Positions 45,978 through 58,257 are shown, counted from the stretch's first letter. The stretch is DNA of 64,000 bases from Taudactylus pleione (GCA_031769625.1 JAUIMM010000040.1:18786001-18850000); one strand, 5' to 3'. Notes: generated from the sequence alone by a model not told the origin. A program made the numbers and translations.

Positions 45978-47468
45978 CACCTTCTTCTTACCCCTTCACC
46001 ATTTGTAAAAGTAGATGAAGAAGTGCTATAACTGCCAGCACTAGTACTGGGATGCTCCTGTTCTACTATAGACTGGTTACTGATTGATTTACAGCAGAAC
46101 ATAAGTAAAGATACTGTACTTGCACTTGTAACGGTGATCACACACAAGTGAACGTATAAGATATGGAAATGAGGGAATGTGACCTTTACCATGCAATTTT
46201 ATTAAAAACTTTTTAAACCAGAAAAAAATATATATTTTTCCACTTTTATTATTTTAAGGTGCAGCTAACTGGGACACCAGATCCAGTAAAAACAGTAATA
46301 GATTCTTCCTCTCCAAGAAAAACAGTTGTCCCTTTAAATATCTAAAATTAATTAAAAAAGACTGGTCAGCTAAGCTTGCAATCACTGTACTGTTTCTGCC
46401 TCTAATTAACAATATATACTGAAGTGTAGATGATAAAGATTCCCTTGTGAAAAACAATTCTAAGTGCAGCTTCACTTTTTCCACCCACTGCAACTCTCTG
46501 TTAAAGTACAACTACAGCTCACAACCCTCTCAATGCACTCATCTGTGTATAATGGTGACTGAAAACACACGGTATGGACTTATACAAATCCAAAGCACGG
46601 GAGATTCAACACTTCTGAGAAAATTATATTTTGCCTCATTTTGAGAACTGAATCCAAATGGCTCATCCCTAATCCAAATAGCAGCAGCTCTATTGGGGCA
46701 ATGGAAAGCGCTGATGCAGGTGGACCGCTATGCCTCCCCTAGACAAGAACCTCATGTGCCTAGTGAGAAATCCAGCACGGGCCAAGCTTAACAATCAATC
46801 ACAAATAATTGGCAATGTGAGTCCTGTGTAAATGGAACTCTTCTGGAAAAGTTATGAATTTGTTGGTTACACAGTAATGCCTGTCCACTAGGGAAGACCA
46901 TATATGTAGCAGAGATGAGCAAAATCAGGAAACAATTGTGTCATTGAGTTTCGCACAGATCAGACTGTTTTGCAGCGTGATTCCAGTAACACAACTTTTG
47001 AGTTCCATTTTTGCCCTCTCAATTTGTGGAATGCCAATCCACATTGTAATTGTAAATTTGCATTATGCTGAATTTATTTACTGTGAATAAAGCTTTAACA
47101 GCCGTTCAGCTATGTGGTGTAGTCAGGATAGGTTTGAGAACACTGAAGGACACATTCCACTGAAGAAACGCTCACAATTTTTAAAACTGCGGCTCATTTC
47201 TACTAGAGAGCAAAGTATTCTCTCTCTTTCAAGATTCTGCCTGATGAGCCAATTGGATGATGCAAATGATGTTACCACAGACAGAAGCTGCTGATTTTGG
47301 AGCAAGGAATGAAAAAAAAAAGATCTACACTTATAATACAAAAAAGAAAATGTTATATAAAAAACAAGATGTCTAGAAATCTATATAAACACTTTACACT
47401 ACCAACCGGTACCTTAACTAAACAGTTTTACAATTTGTGACATAATGTAGCTACAACATGCTGCATTT
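45978..47468. other. Intron stretch with no recognised feature
   Basis: No element ends or homology recognised. Confidence 0.4.
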
Positions 47469-47470
47469 AA

Positions 47471-47509
<39 letters not shown>

Positions 47510-47510
47510 A
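47469..47510. repeat. (TA)n(CA)n microsatellite
   Basis: About 13 TA units followed by about 7 CA units, directly before the Helitron-like element. Confidence 0.9.
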
Positions 47511-47986
47511 ACTAATATAATAAGAACATTGTGTCAGTTGTTCCAAGTTGGCGCAAAAACTACTAAACCGATTTTCATCAAAACTGCAGTAGTAGTGGAA
47601 ACTCCTAGAAATATCCTGCACTTTGTTTCATTTCGATCCGTCAAGTCAAAGCTGAACTATAGCAAAAACAAAATTTATTGACATCAATGCAAGAGATAGG
47701 TGTGGCACCATGTGCGCGGCTGGTAAGGGATGGGGAAGAGGTGCTTTGGGCCCGTGTTTACTTGGATAGGGTAAGAAACATAGCAGTCTGTGCACAGGGC
47801 ACACAGCGACATAGCTGTGAGTGGTGGGTGAAGGCGCTGCTGCTACCAGTCTGTATAGCGCTTCTGGTTACATGGGCCACTCCCGCGACAGGGACCCTAT
47901 GCAAAGCAATACAACTAGAACATCTCAAATAAAAAACTTATGGCAGAAACTATTTCATCGTGGGCAAAGCCATGGCCAACAACTAG
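47511..47986 (+). mobile_element. Helitron-like non-autonomous element
   Basis: Near the left side ACTAATATAATAA and GCAAAAACTACTAAACCGATTT, a phrase common near Helitron 5' ends (memory). At the right side a short hairpin (GGGCAAAGCC) precedes CATGGCCAACAACTAG followed by T. Known: Helitrons end in a subterminal hairpin and CTRR, inserted between A and T, without terminal inverted repeats or TSD. The left end is masked by the microsatellite. No helicase gene. Confidence 0.6.
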
Positions 47987-49233
47987 TTTCTAGTATAACT
48001 TATTAACTGATACCTCAGCAATATTGGGCAACTGAGCAGAGGAAGACAGAAAACTGCCAATGTTACTTACATTGTGTTATGTAACAAACTAAATTACTCC
48101 ATTTAACCATTTTATAGTGTATACACCCAAAGGAAAAAAAAGTGAGCAAATTAAAATGTTAAAAAAAGGCAAAAAATAAAGTAAGAGAAAGCCTACAATA
48201 AGTAGCGATATCACATTTGGACACAAATCGCAAATGTCGATGCTTTAACAGAACACTACTCAACCATCTCTTTCATTTGCCTCCTGTGCCTTTAGAAACC
48301 AAATCAAAATGGCAGGTAATGGACTTCAGCACTAGTCCAGTTTATTGCTATCTGCTGCTGTGCAACAAGGAGCACACGAACCCCCTCCTCTTTATTTGGA
48401 GTCTGGTAGCCATGGAAACAAAAGCAGCTAGCAGCTGAGAGCAAACAGATAGTATGTCTGTTGCTTTACCAGTAAAGCATGTGCAGAAGATAAAGGGAAC
48501 ACCACCCTTTTGCAAGATATGGTACAAAGCATGGCAAGTCACTGTCAATGGAATCATTCAGAATTAATGTTCAACAGATTCTCCTGCACATGTAATGCAA
48601 TCATGGTGGCCATATGCAGACAATGCTACAGTGTCTTCTGATCTATCCGCTCTCAGCATGTACAAAACTAATCACCAAAAGCAGTACATTAAATATATAA
48701 TAATACTATTTCTCACACCTGGATGGATATAGGATCATAAAGAAAATACACAGATTGATCATTCAGTAACACAATACCATCAATGATAAGCAAGTGTGGC
48801 CAGGAGATTTCATACTATGAAAAATAAACTACTACTACCAACTACTACTGATCGGCAGAAACTAATATTGATTTAAATGCATCACACTAAAAAGTCTACT
48901 TGTAACAACATGGGTTAACAGTCACAAGCAGTATCAGCAAATCCGTTACAGAGAAAACCCTATGCTTGTTTATGCAAACTTATGTCAACTAACCTATATC
49001 ATTGTTTACATTTAATAAATTCTGCAGTGTCTTTGTTTTTTAATCATTAAATGTATATATAGTCATATATAGCATAAGCAGGTAATGGCTTGGATCATAT
49101 ACCGGTAAAATGTGACAGGTATGCGGCGAGGTCAAAGCACTAAAAGTTCACCGATCAGCCCCAGACTTCCCTTTTCAGTAACACAATAGACTTTGGGCAC
49201 CCGTTTGTCTCCTTGTAGCACCATGTCAGACTT
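47987..49233. other. Intron stretch with no recognised feature
   Basis: No element ends or homology recognised. Confidence 0.4.
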
Positions 49234-49236
49234 TAA

Positions 49237-49772
49237 GGGCCTGATTCTGCAAGGAACGCATAGATGCAGACGCACGCGCCCATCCGCTGTGAGAATATGC
49301 TAATAAATGCATACGCACGGAAACCGCAGCACAAGCTGCAGACGCCCAGCCCCATACTCCTTTTACTTGCCCATCTCCCTTTACTCACAGCCTGATTAGC
49401 ACACAAGATAGTGTAAACATCGGTAACATCGAGAACCATCAGACCCATTAGCATAATAGTGGTTGACCTGACCTGCCAGAGGATTTTGGCCACTTCCTGT
49501 GTATAGCTGCGTATGCCGCCGCACTGCCTTATTTATGCACGCCCCTATAACGCCTGCATTCGCCTGAACACTCCATGTCACCACCCACACACGGCACTAC
49601 CTGTCTGTCTATCAACATCAGAGGGGTCTGTGTGCACACTGCGTGTAGTCTGCGTACCCTAACCCGATCGCACTGACTAGTTCGCGCACGCGCAGTGTGA
49701 TGCATACGCAGTGCAAAAACATCGCCTGAGTGCGTGCGTTCTCTCCTGTGCGTTCCTTGTTGAATCAGGTCC
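49237..49772. mobile_element. GGGCCTGATTC-family element (3-bp TSD), divergent copy
   Basis: Ends GGGCCTGATTCTGCAAGGAACG and CGTTCCTTGTTGAATCAGGTCC, TAA duplication (49,234-49,236 and 49,773-49,775). The interior is rich in ACGCA/TGCGT and GCATACGCA motifs and differs from the other copies, so it is a subfamily. Confidence 0.72.
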
Positions 49773-49775
49773 TAA

Positions 49776-50640
49776 GTCCTCATTATTAGAAGAGTTTTGG
49801 TGGATGCATTGTGATTTGCAGAAAGGCGCACACCTTGCACACACCCTCTGAATACATATGGGTACACAATACAAAGATGGTACAAGATGTGCAACAAAAA
49901 CACGTGTCAAAAAGTTTCATAAAGGATAAGCTTTTTTTTTTTTTTTCAATGTAGGAGAGCAGTGTACTTACGCTTTATAGGGCTGAATATAAAGCAAAGG
50001 TGGACTCTTAATACATTCGCTGCATTGTTTGTCTATTTCAGCCAGACTTCAATATCTCAATATAGTGAAGTCTGGCTTCAATCAATAAAGGTGAACTTAC
50101 ATTATATATGTATTATTTAAAAAAAAAATGACCACTGTGCAATTTCAACACAATCATTTTTTATTACTAATGGGTCTAGAAAATCCCAGCTTAAGAGATT
50201 CTTCTGTCAATCAGTGATTTCTAGTCATGTGTCAAGATCAACCCTGTTATTTCCCCTAGAGCCCAGTAGTATTCTCATCCTATAGCCCTCCCAACAGGGA
50301 CAAACACTGCCTCACAGAGAGCATTTCTGTAGAAAAATACCGAATAATGTGTCTATTACTGGCTCTGAGGAATCACTGACATGTTCTCAGTGTCAGTACA
50401 TTGCGGGTAAGCTGGAGCTCTCCTCTTCCATACTCTGATGCAGCCAGAGAAGGATGGAAGCTGCCCGACTACATTTAAGCATGCAAAGAGACTAGCAGAA
50501 ATGCAGTATATAACATACAATACATCCTATGCAATGAAATGCAAGTTAACCATAGCCCAGATTTAAGCATTTAAAAATAATAATAAAAGTCAAATAAATA
50601 CATACAAAAATAATCATAGGAATAACATTGAGCTGCATAT
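49776..50640. other. ST7: Intron stretch next to the short ST7 first exon
   Basis: Contains a small hairpin (GCCAGACTTC...GAAGTCTGGC near 50,042-50,075). Otherwise nothing recognised. Confidence 0.45.
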
Positions 50641-50646
50641 ACTTAC

Positions 50647-50668
50647 ATGAGGATTCTGTACCAAACAT
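50647..50668 (-). CDS. ST7: ST7 alternative first coding exon (MFGTESS start)
   Basis: Seen: minus-strand ATG at 50,668 with a good start context (GCC before ATG), seven codons M-F-G-T-E-S-S plus one base T, then a GTAAGT donor at 50,646-50,641. Spliced to the exon at 24,510 the T joins TG to make Leu, giving MFGTESSLSMFLNTL. Known: from memory this is the N-terminus of a shorter vertebrate ST7 isoform, which replaces the MAEA-type membrane-anchor start. The match in residues, phase and donor makes chance unlikely despite the small coding part. The intron to the next exon is 26.1 kb. A short upstream ORF (ATG ATC CCT GCT GTG TAA) lies in the leader. The long first exon was not found up to position 64,000. 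Confidence 0.86.
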
Positions 50669-51130
50669 GGCTGGCCCCAGATCAGAGTTAAATAAATTAG
50701 AATAAAATGAGGGATGAAATATATGGGGCTTTTACACAGCAGGGATCATGAAGCCAGACAATGCAGTCCCAGCTATCCAGCTGCCAAATACCTTTCTCTA
50801 AAGCTGAAGGCTGCAGAACACTCTCACTGAGACTGAAAGACCCCTCTTGACGGAGAGAGAAGAGAAAAAAAAAAAATCATGAGCTGCTATTTCAGTCCAA
50901 TTGGCAAGCATAGGCCAATGTGTCTTTTCTATGATGCAGCGAGGCAGAAATAGGTAGCAGAAACCAGATACTGCAGTAGTCCACAGCCCTGCTCTCCGTA
51001 AAACAATAGCACAGCTTATGCACACACTGAATGACGTCAGGACACTGCAATGACCGACTGCTGTTAACCAAAGGCTAGGAGGGGGCTTGGATAAAGCAGT
51101 AGAGTAATTCAAATAGGAATTCCTTTGTCA
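50669..51130 (-). promoter_or_regulatory. ST7: Putative 5' leader and promoter of the short ST7 transcript
   Basis: This non-repeat segment lies immediately upstream of the MFGTESS exon. It carries a perfect CRE palindrome TGACGTCA at 51,032-51,039 and a pyrimidine tract near 50,850-50,880. I see no clear TATA box. The transcription start is not determinable from sequence; somewhere between about 50,850 and 51,030 is plausible. The region is not strongly CpG-rich, which would fit a regulated rather than housekeeping promoter. That part is inference. Confidence 0.5.
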
Positions 51131-51979
51131 CCAAAGCCACAATGAAAAGGAGACATCCCCTTTCTTACATTTTGCACAGCAATGAACGGAAAGTAGCCTT
51201 TGCACTTGTGCATTCAAATAAGCTAGCAGAAATGGTGTACTTCACAGTGACTGACTATGCAAATATTAGTTCCTGATTTATTGATTTGGGAGGAGGGACT
51301 AGAGCAGGTATTACAAAAATATTGCAAAAGGGAGTAGTTACTATGGAAAAAGCCAACCTAGTAGACATACAACATACATTAAGATGGGCTGTATTTATAT
51401 AAAAGTGGACAAGATATACACAAAAACTATATTTTTTTGAGGGGGAGCAGTTAAAAAAAACCAAAAACATAAAAAAGGTAATATGTAAAAAAGGTCACAG
51501 AAACTATTTCAGTATGTGAGATCCTAACAACCTAAGCTTACAAACTCCTACATTTAAGTGGCCATAGTATCTGTGAGCAGCATATTTTGGCGGCATGAGG
51601 TAGTCTATTGGTTCTGAATACACTCCAGCAGAACTACAAAATGTATTTAGGACAACGGTTAAAATAAATTTAATGGGAGCTATAAACAGAAAAGGAATAT
51701 AGTAGGACAGGCATCTTGTTCAGGGGGGATACTGAGCAGGTATTAATATTAGCTGATAACATGGCACTGGAAGTGACCCTATTTCTCCTCAGCTGCAGCT
51801 TCTTGCATTGAAATTTCAGTGTTTGAGAAACTCTGAATGCACATCCCAAACAATCTCATTTTGCTTTATATACACATGATTACCCTATCTAAATTTACTT
51901 CTTACTAGTGTATCATTTCCTACTCATCATTTGACTTTTATTCCTCCAACACTATTTACCTACTCTCTTCCACTACCTC
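51131..51979. other. Upstream flank of the short ST7 promoter, no recognised feature
   Basis: No element ends or homology recognised before the L2. Confidence 0.4.
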
Positions 51980-54900
51980 ACCACCATATCACACTTCCTA
52001 ATTGTCTGCCTCCCCTCTAATTAACTGCATCCTCTGTTGTGCTTTCCTGCCCACCTCCTACTTACTCTCTAGACATCCTTCGCCCTCCCCCCACCTTGAT
52101 TCAGCCACAATGCCTCCTCCCCCCTGCCCCATACCAACCATATCCACCGGCTTGCATCTTCCCCTTAGATCTAGCCCACACGCACTCACCCACAACCCAG
52201 ACAATCTCATCCACATATCCCCGTGCACTCCCTCCCATTCTCCTGTGCTCTCTGGAACACCAGATCCTTCTGCAATAAACTGCCGGCTATCTGCGGCCTC
52301 TTTATTTCTCACTCTCTAAATCTTCTCGCCATCACCAAAACCTGGCTCTCCTCACATGACACTGCCTCCCCTGCTGCACTCTCCTTTGGGGGCCTCGCCT
52401 TCACCCACTCTGTCAGTCCTGACAACCGCCAAGGCGGCGGAGTGGGCATCCTCCTATCCCCCAACTGCACCTTTCGCATTATCCCACCTGAGCCCTCCCT
52501 TTCTTTCTCCACCTTTGAGGTACACCCTATCCATCTCTTCTACCCCATTCATCTCCGTGTTGCAGTCATCTACCATCCCCCACCCAATTCCTTGACGACT
52601 TTGCTGCCTGGCTTCCCTACTTCCTCTCTGTTGACCTTCCCTCTATAATCCTTGGTAACTAACATCCCTATTGACATCACAAACCCTGCATCCACCAATC
52701 TTCTTAGCCTCTCCTCCTCCTTTGGACTTTCTCAATGGACCTCCACTGCCTCGGCCACTCCCTTGACCTTGTTTTCAACCATCTGTGTAACTTCTCCGAC
52801 TTCTCCCAACTCCTCCACTCCTCCCCTCACCCAAAGCCACAATCACCAGACGTAAGACTCTCGACCCTGCTGTCCTGTCTTCATCACTTGATACTCTCCT
52901 CTCTCCTCTATGAATCATGGCCTGCCCTAACCAGGCAGCCTCCTTCTACAACATCACCCTCACTTCTGCACTTGACTCCATTGCCCCCACCTCCTCTGTC
53001 CCCCTCCGTCAGTCCAAACCCCAACCCAGGCACTCCAAACTGACCCTTTTTCTCCAAAAGTGCAGCTGAGCACCTCAGGAGGAAATCTCGCTCACTTCCT
53101 TCAAGTTTGTCCTCTCTTCCTACAGCTCAGCCCTCTGCCTCACCAAGGAATCCTTCTTCCAGTCGCTCATATCCTCTCAGTCCTCCAATCCCTGCCGCCT
53201 CATTGGTACTTTCAACACTCTCCTTCGTCCGTCCCCCTCCACCCCTCCCATCCTCCCTCACTGCATTTGACTTTGCCTCCTTCTTCTTTTCCAAAATTGA
53301 GGCAATTTGTAACAGTATTTCCTTCAAACTCTTTGCTGTAACCCCACCTCCCGCACCATCCGTACCTCCCAGCCACCCCACCTTGTGCTCCTTCAGCTCC
53401 ACCACGGGTGTCGAGGTCCACTCCCCTCTCCACCTGCCCCCTTGACCCCCTCCCTTCTTGCCTTCTATGCTCCCTCTCCTCCACCGCCTGTTCCCACCTT
53501 GCTCACCTTTTCAACTTATCGCTCCCCACCGGCATCATTCAAACATGCTCTTGTCAAACCTATTCTTAAAAAACCCAACCTCGACCCGTCCTCACCCGCC
53601 AATTACCGCCCCATTTCTCTTCTCCCTTTTGCCTCCAAACTACTCGAGCAGCTTGTCTACAGCCGCATCACCAGCTATCTCTCTGACAACTCCATCCTTG
53701 ATTCTCTTCAATCTGGCTTTCGCCCACTTCACTTCACTGAAACTGCCCTGGCCAAAGTCACCAATGACCTGCTTGCAACCAAATCCAGGGGCCACTTCTC
53801 TCTGCTCATCCTCCTGGACCTCTCTGCAACCTTCGACACCCTGGATCATACTCTCCTCCTCCGCACCCTTCAGACCTTTGGCATTTCTAACACCATCCAT
53901 GCCTGGTTCACCTCTTACCTCACCAAACGCTCCTTCTCTGTGTCTGCCTCTGGCTCCACCTCCCCCCTTCCACCCTGCCCGTTGGGTGTCCCGCAGGGTT
54001 CTGTCCTGGGCCTGCTGCTCTTCTCCCTGTACACCTCTACACTAGGAGAACTCATCAACTCCTTCGGCCTCCAATACCACCTCTATGCCGATGACACGCA
54101 ACTATACCTCTCCTTCTCCTGAACTCTCCCCTTCTGTCCTCACTCAGGTATCCAGCTGCCTCTCCGCCATCCCTTCCTGGATGTCAGAGTGCTCTCTGAA
54201 GCTCAACATGGACAGAACGGAACTCATAATTTTTCCTCTTAAGTCCCCACTCCAACCAATCTTGCTATCACTGTTGACAACACAATCATCTCCCCTGTCC
54301 CCCAACTTCACTGTTTGGGTGTCACCCTTGACTCCACCCTCTCCTTCACCCCCAACATTCAAACTCTGGCTCAATACTGTCGGTTCCAGCTATGCAACAT
54401 CGCTCGCATTAGGCCTTTCCTCTCCCAGAATGCTACCAAACTGATTATTCATTCACTAATCATTTCTCGGCTTGACTACTGCAACCTTCTCCTTACTGGC
54501 CTCCCACATTGCCATCTTGCCGCCCTCCAGTCTGTTCTCAGAACTGCAGCTAGACTTATCTTTCTCTCCCACCGTTCCACTTCTGCTGCTCCCCTCTGCC
54601 AAAACCTGCACTGGCTCCCATTCCCCTACAGAATCCTCTTCAAACTCCTCACCTTCACATACAAGGTCCTCTCTAACTCTACTGCTCCCTACATCTCCAA
54701 CCTCATCTCCTTACATACTCCCTCTAGCTCACTCCGGTCTGCCAATGACTGTTACCTCTCCTCCACCCTGGTTACTTCATCTCATGCTCGTATCCAAGAT
54801 TTTCCCCGTGCAGCCCCCCTCCACTGGAATGAGCTCCCTCGCTCGAACAGGAACTCCCCAACCTTGCAGAGCTTCAAACGTGCACTGAAAACCCACCTGT

Positions 54901-55311
54901 TCATCAAAGCATACCCTTTCACCACATAACCATGTTACCAGGTCTCTGTCCCTCCTGCCTCAGCCATCTCTACCTCGCCTACTTCCACTCAGGTCCACCT
55001 TCTACACACTCATGCCTCATGTCATCTGTCTGTCTCCCCTCTCCCCTAGATTGTAAGATCATAAGAGCAGGGTCCTCCTCCCCACTGTCTCACAGCCTTC
55101 TTCTCTAGCACTTCTATGACAGCCTTCACCTTCAGAGCTGTACTGTGTATGGAAAACTGTGATGCTAATTGTTACTTGTGTTCTGTTTATATTTTGGCTA
55201 CTGTATTGTAATGTTATGTTCTGTGTACCCTTTACTGTATGTACGGCGCTGCGGACCACTTGTGGCGCCCTATAAATAAAATGTAATAATAATAATAATA
55301 ATAATAATAAT
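51980..55311 (+). mobile_element. L2-clade LINE, nearly full length
   Basis: A pyrimidine-rich 5' part, endonuclease and reverse transcriptase remains (52,223-54,929), a 3' untranslated part with GATTGTAAGATC, AGCAGGGTCC and GGCGCTGCGG...GGCGCCCTATAAATAAA, and a terminal (AAT)n repeat at 55,283-55,311. This tail is typical of L2. The 5' end is approximate. It lies upstream of the short ST7 first exon. Confidence 0.85.
52223..54929 (+). pseudogene. L2 ORF2: endonuclease and reverse transcriptase, frameshifted
   Basis: Known: L2 ORF2 nicks DNA with an APE-type endonuclease and copies its RNA by target-primed reverse transcription. Seen: endonuclease phrases L-W-N-T-R-S-F-C-N-K-L, I-T-K-T-W-L-S and G-G-G-V-G-I-L-L-S (52,250-52,470), then V-A-V-I-Y-H-P-P (52,560), frame 2. 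A shift to frame 1 gives G-H-S-L-D-L-V-F (52,750) and F-A-S-F-F-F-S-K-I-E (53,270). Frame 3 from 53,385 gives the reverse transcriptase: N-Y-R-P-I-S-L-L, motif [14 protein letters not shown], motif [10 protein letters not shown] and an intact Y-A-D-D-T-Q-L-Y (54,085). Two further shifts lead to the C-terminal block S-R-L-D-Y-C-N-L-L and L-H-W-L-P (54,465-54,620), ending F-K-R-A-L-K-T-H-L-F near 54,905. At least four frameshifts; inactive. Confidence 0.88.
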
Positions 55312-56070
55312 ATTTAACACCTTCATGTTACCCATAAAAGTGACAAAAGGAGAAGAATGTAAGTTCTTTTGAGCTGACCTTCACTATGATTTGCCTCATG
55401 TCAGCACACCCACTTCACCAACCCAATGCTGTGTTGACGGGATTGGACAATTAGTACAGCCCTGTCCTCTCCTGCACTGCGATTGGTGGATGACCAATGA
55501 CATCTGCCAATTATTGTGCTACTGTGTGATAGATGGAAAAAACTTTGGATTAATTTCCTTCACACTAATCAAGCCTACCTCCAAGATTCTTGTTTATTTT
55601 AGATGATAACCAAGGAGGTACTGAGGGTCAAATTATTTATTTTGTTAAGAAATATAAAAAAAAAAGACCAACCAGCAGGACATCATAAAGCCCAATCTGA
55701 CCTTACCGACACTTTTCAAACCATTCAGACAGGAAAAAGATGGCCACAGTGCAATATTGTACATTCAATAATCCACAGAATGCAGTATTGAAAGGTAAAG
55801 CTTAATGCATCATGGATATCACAAAACATATCATATCCTTATCAATTCTGGGTGGGTAAAAGTAGAGATGAGCGGTTCTACACGGTTATGTTCAAATCTG
55901 AAAAACGGCATCTTAATCAGCTCTTACATGTATTGGCTAGCCAATAAGATAAATCCGACCTTGCAGTAATTTGGCGAAAAAACCGAACCACTCAACTTTA
56001 GTTAAAAGTAAATATAAAAGGGACCCTGTGCCTCTGGCTGTGGCATCATCAAGGGGAAAAGTAGGTACCA
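55312..56070. other. Stretch with no recognised feature
   Basis: No element ends or homology recognised. Confidence 0.4.
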
Positions 56071-56074
56071 AAAT

Positions 56075-57235
56075 GGACTGAATATGTAAATTATGTATAA
56101 TGTACATTTTTAATACCTGTTGTAGCTAGCTGTGGCACCTGAACAGTGTCTGTAACTGCAGAACCAAAACAGGTTAATACATTGCTTTACAATGAATTTA
56201 AACGTTGGAATGCATTTTAGTATGATATATTTAATATTTGGCACTGCTGCTCAGAAATAGTTAAAATATCCAGGAAAGGGAAGCCTATTGGTGTCACAGA
56301 GATGGAGCAAATAACATGTTGATTAAGCATTTAATTAACCATTTGTTCTGGAGGCCAATGGTACATATGTCTGTTGGTATTTTTTTTTTTTAGTTTTCTA
56401 GAGATGTCTCCCATAATGAGGGAGATATTTATGTTTTAAAGCAAACTGAGTTTAACTCTAAATAGATAATTTGGTTAAGTGTGGTGTCTTAGTGTAGATA
56501 CATTACAGGCAGGTCATCCTTCCTCTGGGTATTTAAAGGATGAATGCAACTGATAAATTGCTGTCAACTGGATACCTATCCAGTTTTGAAAGGCATTATT
56601 AACGCAAGATGTTTGACCTAAATATTAATTGGTTTAAAAAGGCAGGGGGTTAGCTTTCCATCTATCAACATGTGTGTTGAAACTATATAAAATAGCATTT
56701 GCCAGTTCAGTTGTAGACCCTCTGAACATATAGAGAGTGTTACATCTGTACACTGTGAAATTCCTAGTACCTTAAACTAAAAAATTGTCCATAGTAAGCA
56801 GCCAGTGGGGAATTAGCAGACACCAACCACGCACACCAAGAGGTAAATGTTGCCCGTGTGGTCAAAAGGGGCCACGCAGAACAAGTGGTTCCATGTGTTG
56901 GTGTAGGAGCCTGGTGGTGGCAGTGAGTTACTCTCCTTCAATGTAGTGGAAGTCAGTAACATAGTGTTCATTCTAGCACCGTGCACTGTCACAACCCGTG
57001 CAGTTCCGCTTTTCCTGTCTGGGGTGTCGCTTTCTGCTCTGGTGCTTCTAGCACACTCTGGTTTGTTGTAACAGCTGAGTGTGCTAGAAGCACCGGAGCG
57101 GAGCGACACCCCAGACAGGAAAGAGGAACTGCATGGTTTATGACAGGTGCAGGGTGCTAGAATGAAGACTATTAACAAGCAGTTACTGACAGTGAGAGGG
57201 AATGTCTATACCCCAGGAATGGCAGGAACAACCTA
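56075..57235 (+). repeat. Long interspersed repeat of unknown class, copy 2
   Basis: Collinear with 7,660-9,840 over its length (see that entry for shared phrases), moderately diverged. It lacks the two DNA transposons found in copy 1 and instead carries the hairpin at 56,968-57,165. Non-coding. Confidence 0.6.
56968..57165. mobile_element. 198-bp foldback element
   Basis: The outer ends TCATTCTAGCACC / GGTGCTAGAATGA and the inner arms CTGTCTGGGGTGTCGC / GCGACACCCCAGACAG pair along nearly the whole length. Absent from the paralogous copy at 9.4 kb. No clear TSD. Confidence 0.7.
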
Positions 57236-58257
57236 CACTGGAAGATCAGGAAAACAATAACTTCTCTGCAACCTGTAGCTTGTCCCTTCAAGCTGGTTCT
57301 CTCACATTCTTTAACTCAATTTTGACAAATAGTATCCTCTCTGTCTATTTCACTGTAGCTATAACGCTATAAACCTTGCAGAGTCCTACAATCAGCTGCT
57401 TCTTAATATCTCATTTAATTATTGAATGTGGACTACAAGTTATTCACTAAATAATAGCAGAACATTTTAAATATTGGTGCATTGAGACCAGACTGGTGTG
57501 AAGCAGGAATACATCCACAAAGTTTTGCCAGCTCTGCAGTGTCTTTTAGATAATCATGAAGATGGTCTCAACATCTCTTGTCTCTTGATGCTGAGAAAGC
57601 ATTTGATTCAGTTGTTTGGAACCATCTTTAGGATACTTTACACAGGTTTAGCTTCCCTCTGCAGATTACTCTTACAAATATTGTACTCTGTATCGACCTG
57701 CCAAACTGTTACTAAATGTCTATTTCCTCTGCCTTTCCTATCTAAGAAGGCATCTAACAGTCCTCTATATCCCTTATTATTTGCCAGTGTAATAGAACCT
57801 TTAGCCATTTATCTACGCTCGAATACTCATTTTTACGGCATTCTGTAGCACAGAGTTGATACCGTCATATATTGCAGATCAAAGCGGCTATTGCACTCTG
57901 TATGGCGGCTTTCTCGCATTTTATTTGGAACCGTAGGAAACCACGCATTGCTAGGATCATACAACCCAAAAGTAATAGAAAACTTGGTCTCCCAAACATA
58001 TTGCCTTCTCTCAGATGGCCACTTTTAGATCAATCTCCGATTGGTGTTTGGTGAATGACCATTTTACTAACCCAACCTTGGGGGAATCCTTATTTGCCCT
58101 GTATTCTTCTACAGCCATCTTCAACACCCCATGGTCCAAAATTCCCAAGAGGAGCCTCAGCCATTCATAATTGCCTTGACTCCAAACCCCATTTTACCAA
58201 GTAGATACCACTTTGGGGTAATCCAGATTTTGAACCGTCGATCTCTATTTCCCACTA

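Larger units (their letters stand above)
24511..50646 (-). other. ST7: ST7 intron (26.1 kb) after the short first exon
   Basis: Intron between the MFGTESS exon (donor GTAAGT) and the next coding exon (acceptor TTTCAG next to 24,510). It hosts two L1 fragments, several MITE families, a Helitron-like element and microsatellites. No further ST7 exon was recognised within it. Confidence 0.8.

Noticed and set aside
53060..53445. Long Pro/Ser-rich open frames on both strands as a host gene
   Set aside because: They lie between the endonuclease and reverse transcriptase parts of the L2 LINE; the frames arise from its pyrimidine-rich sequence.
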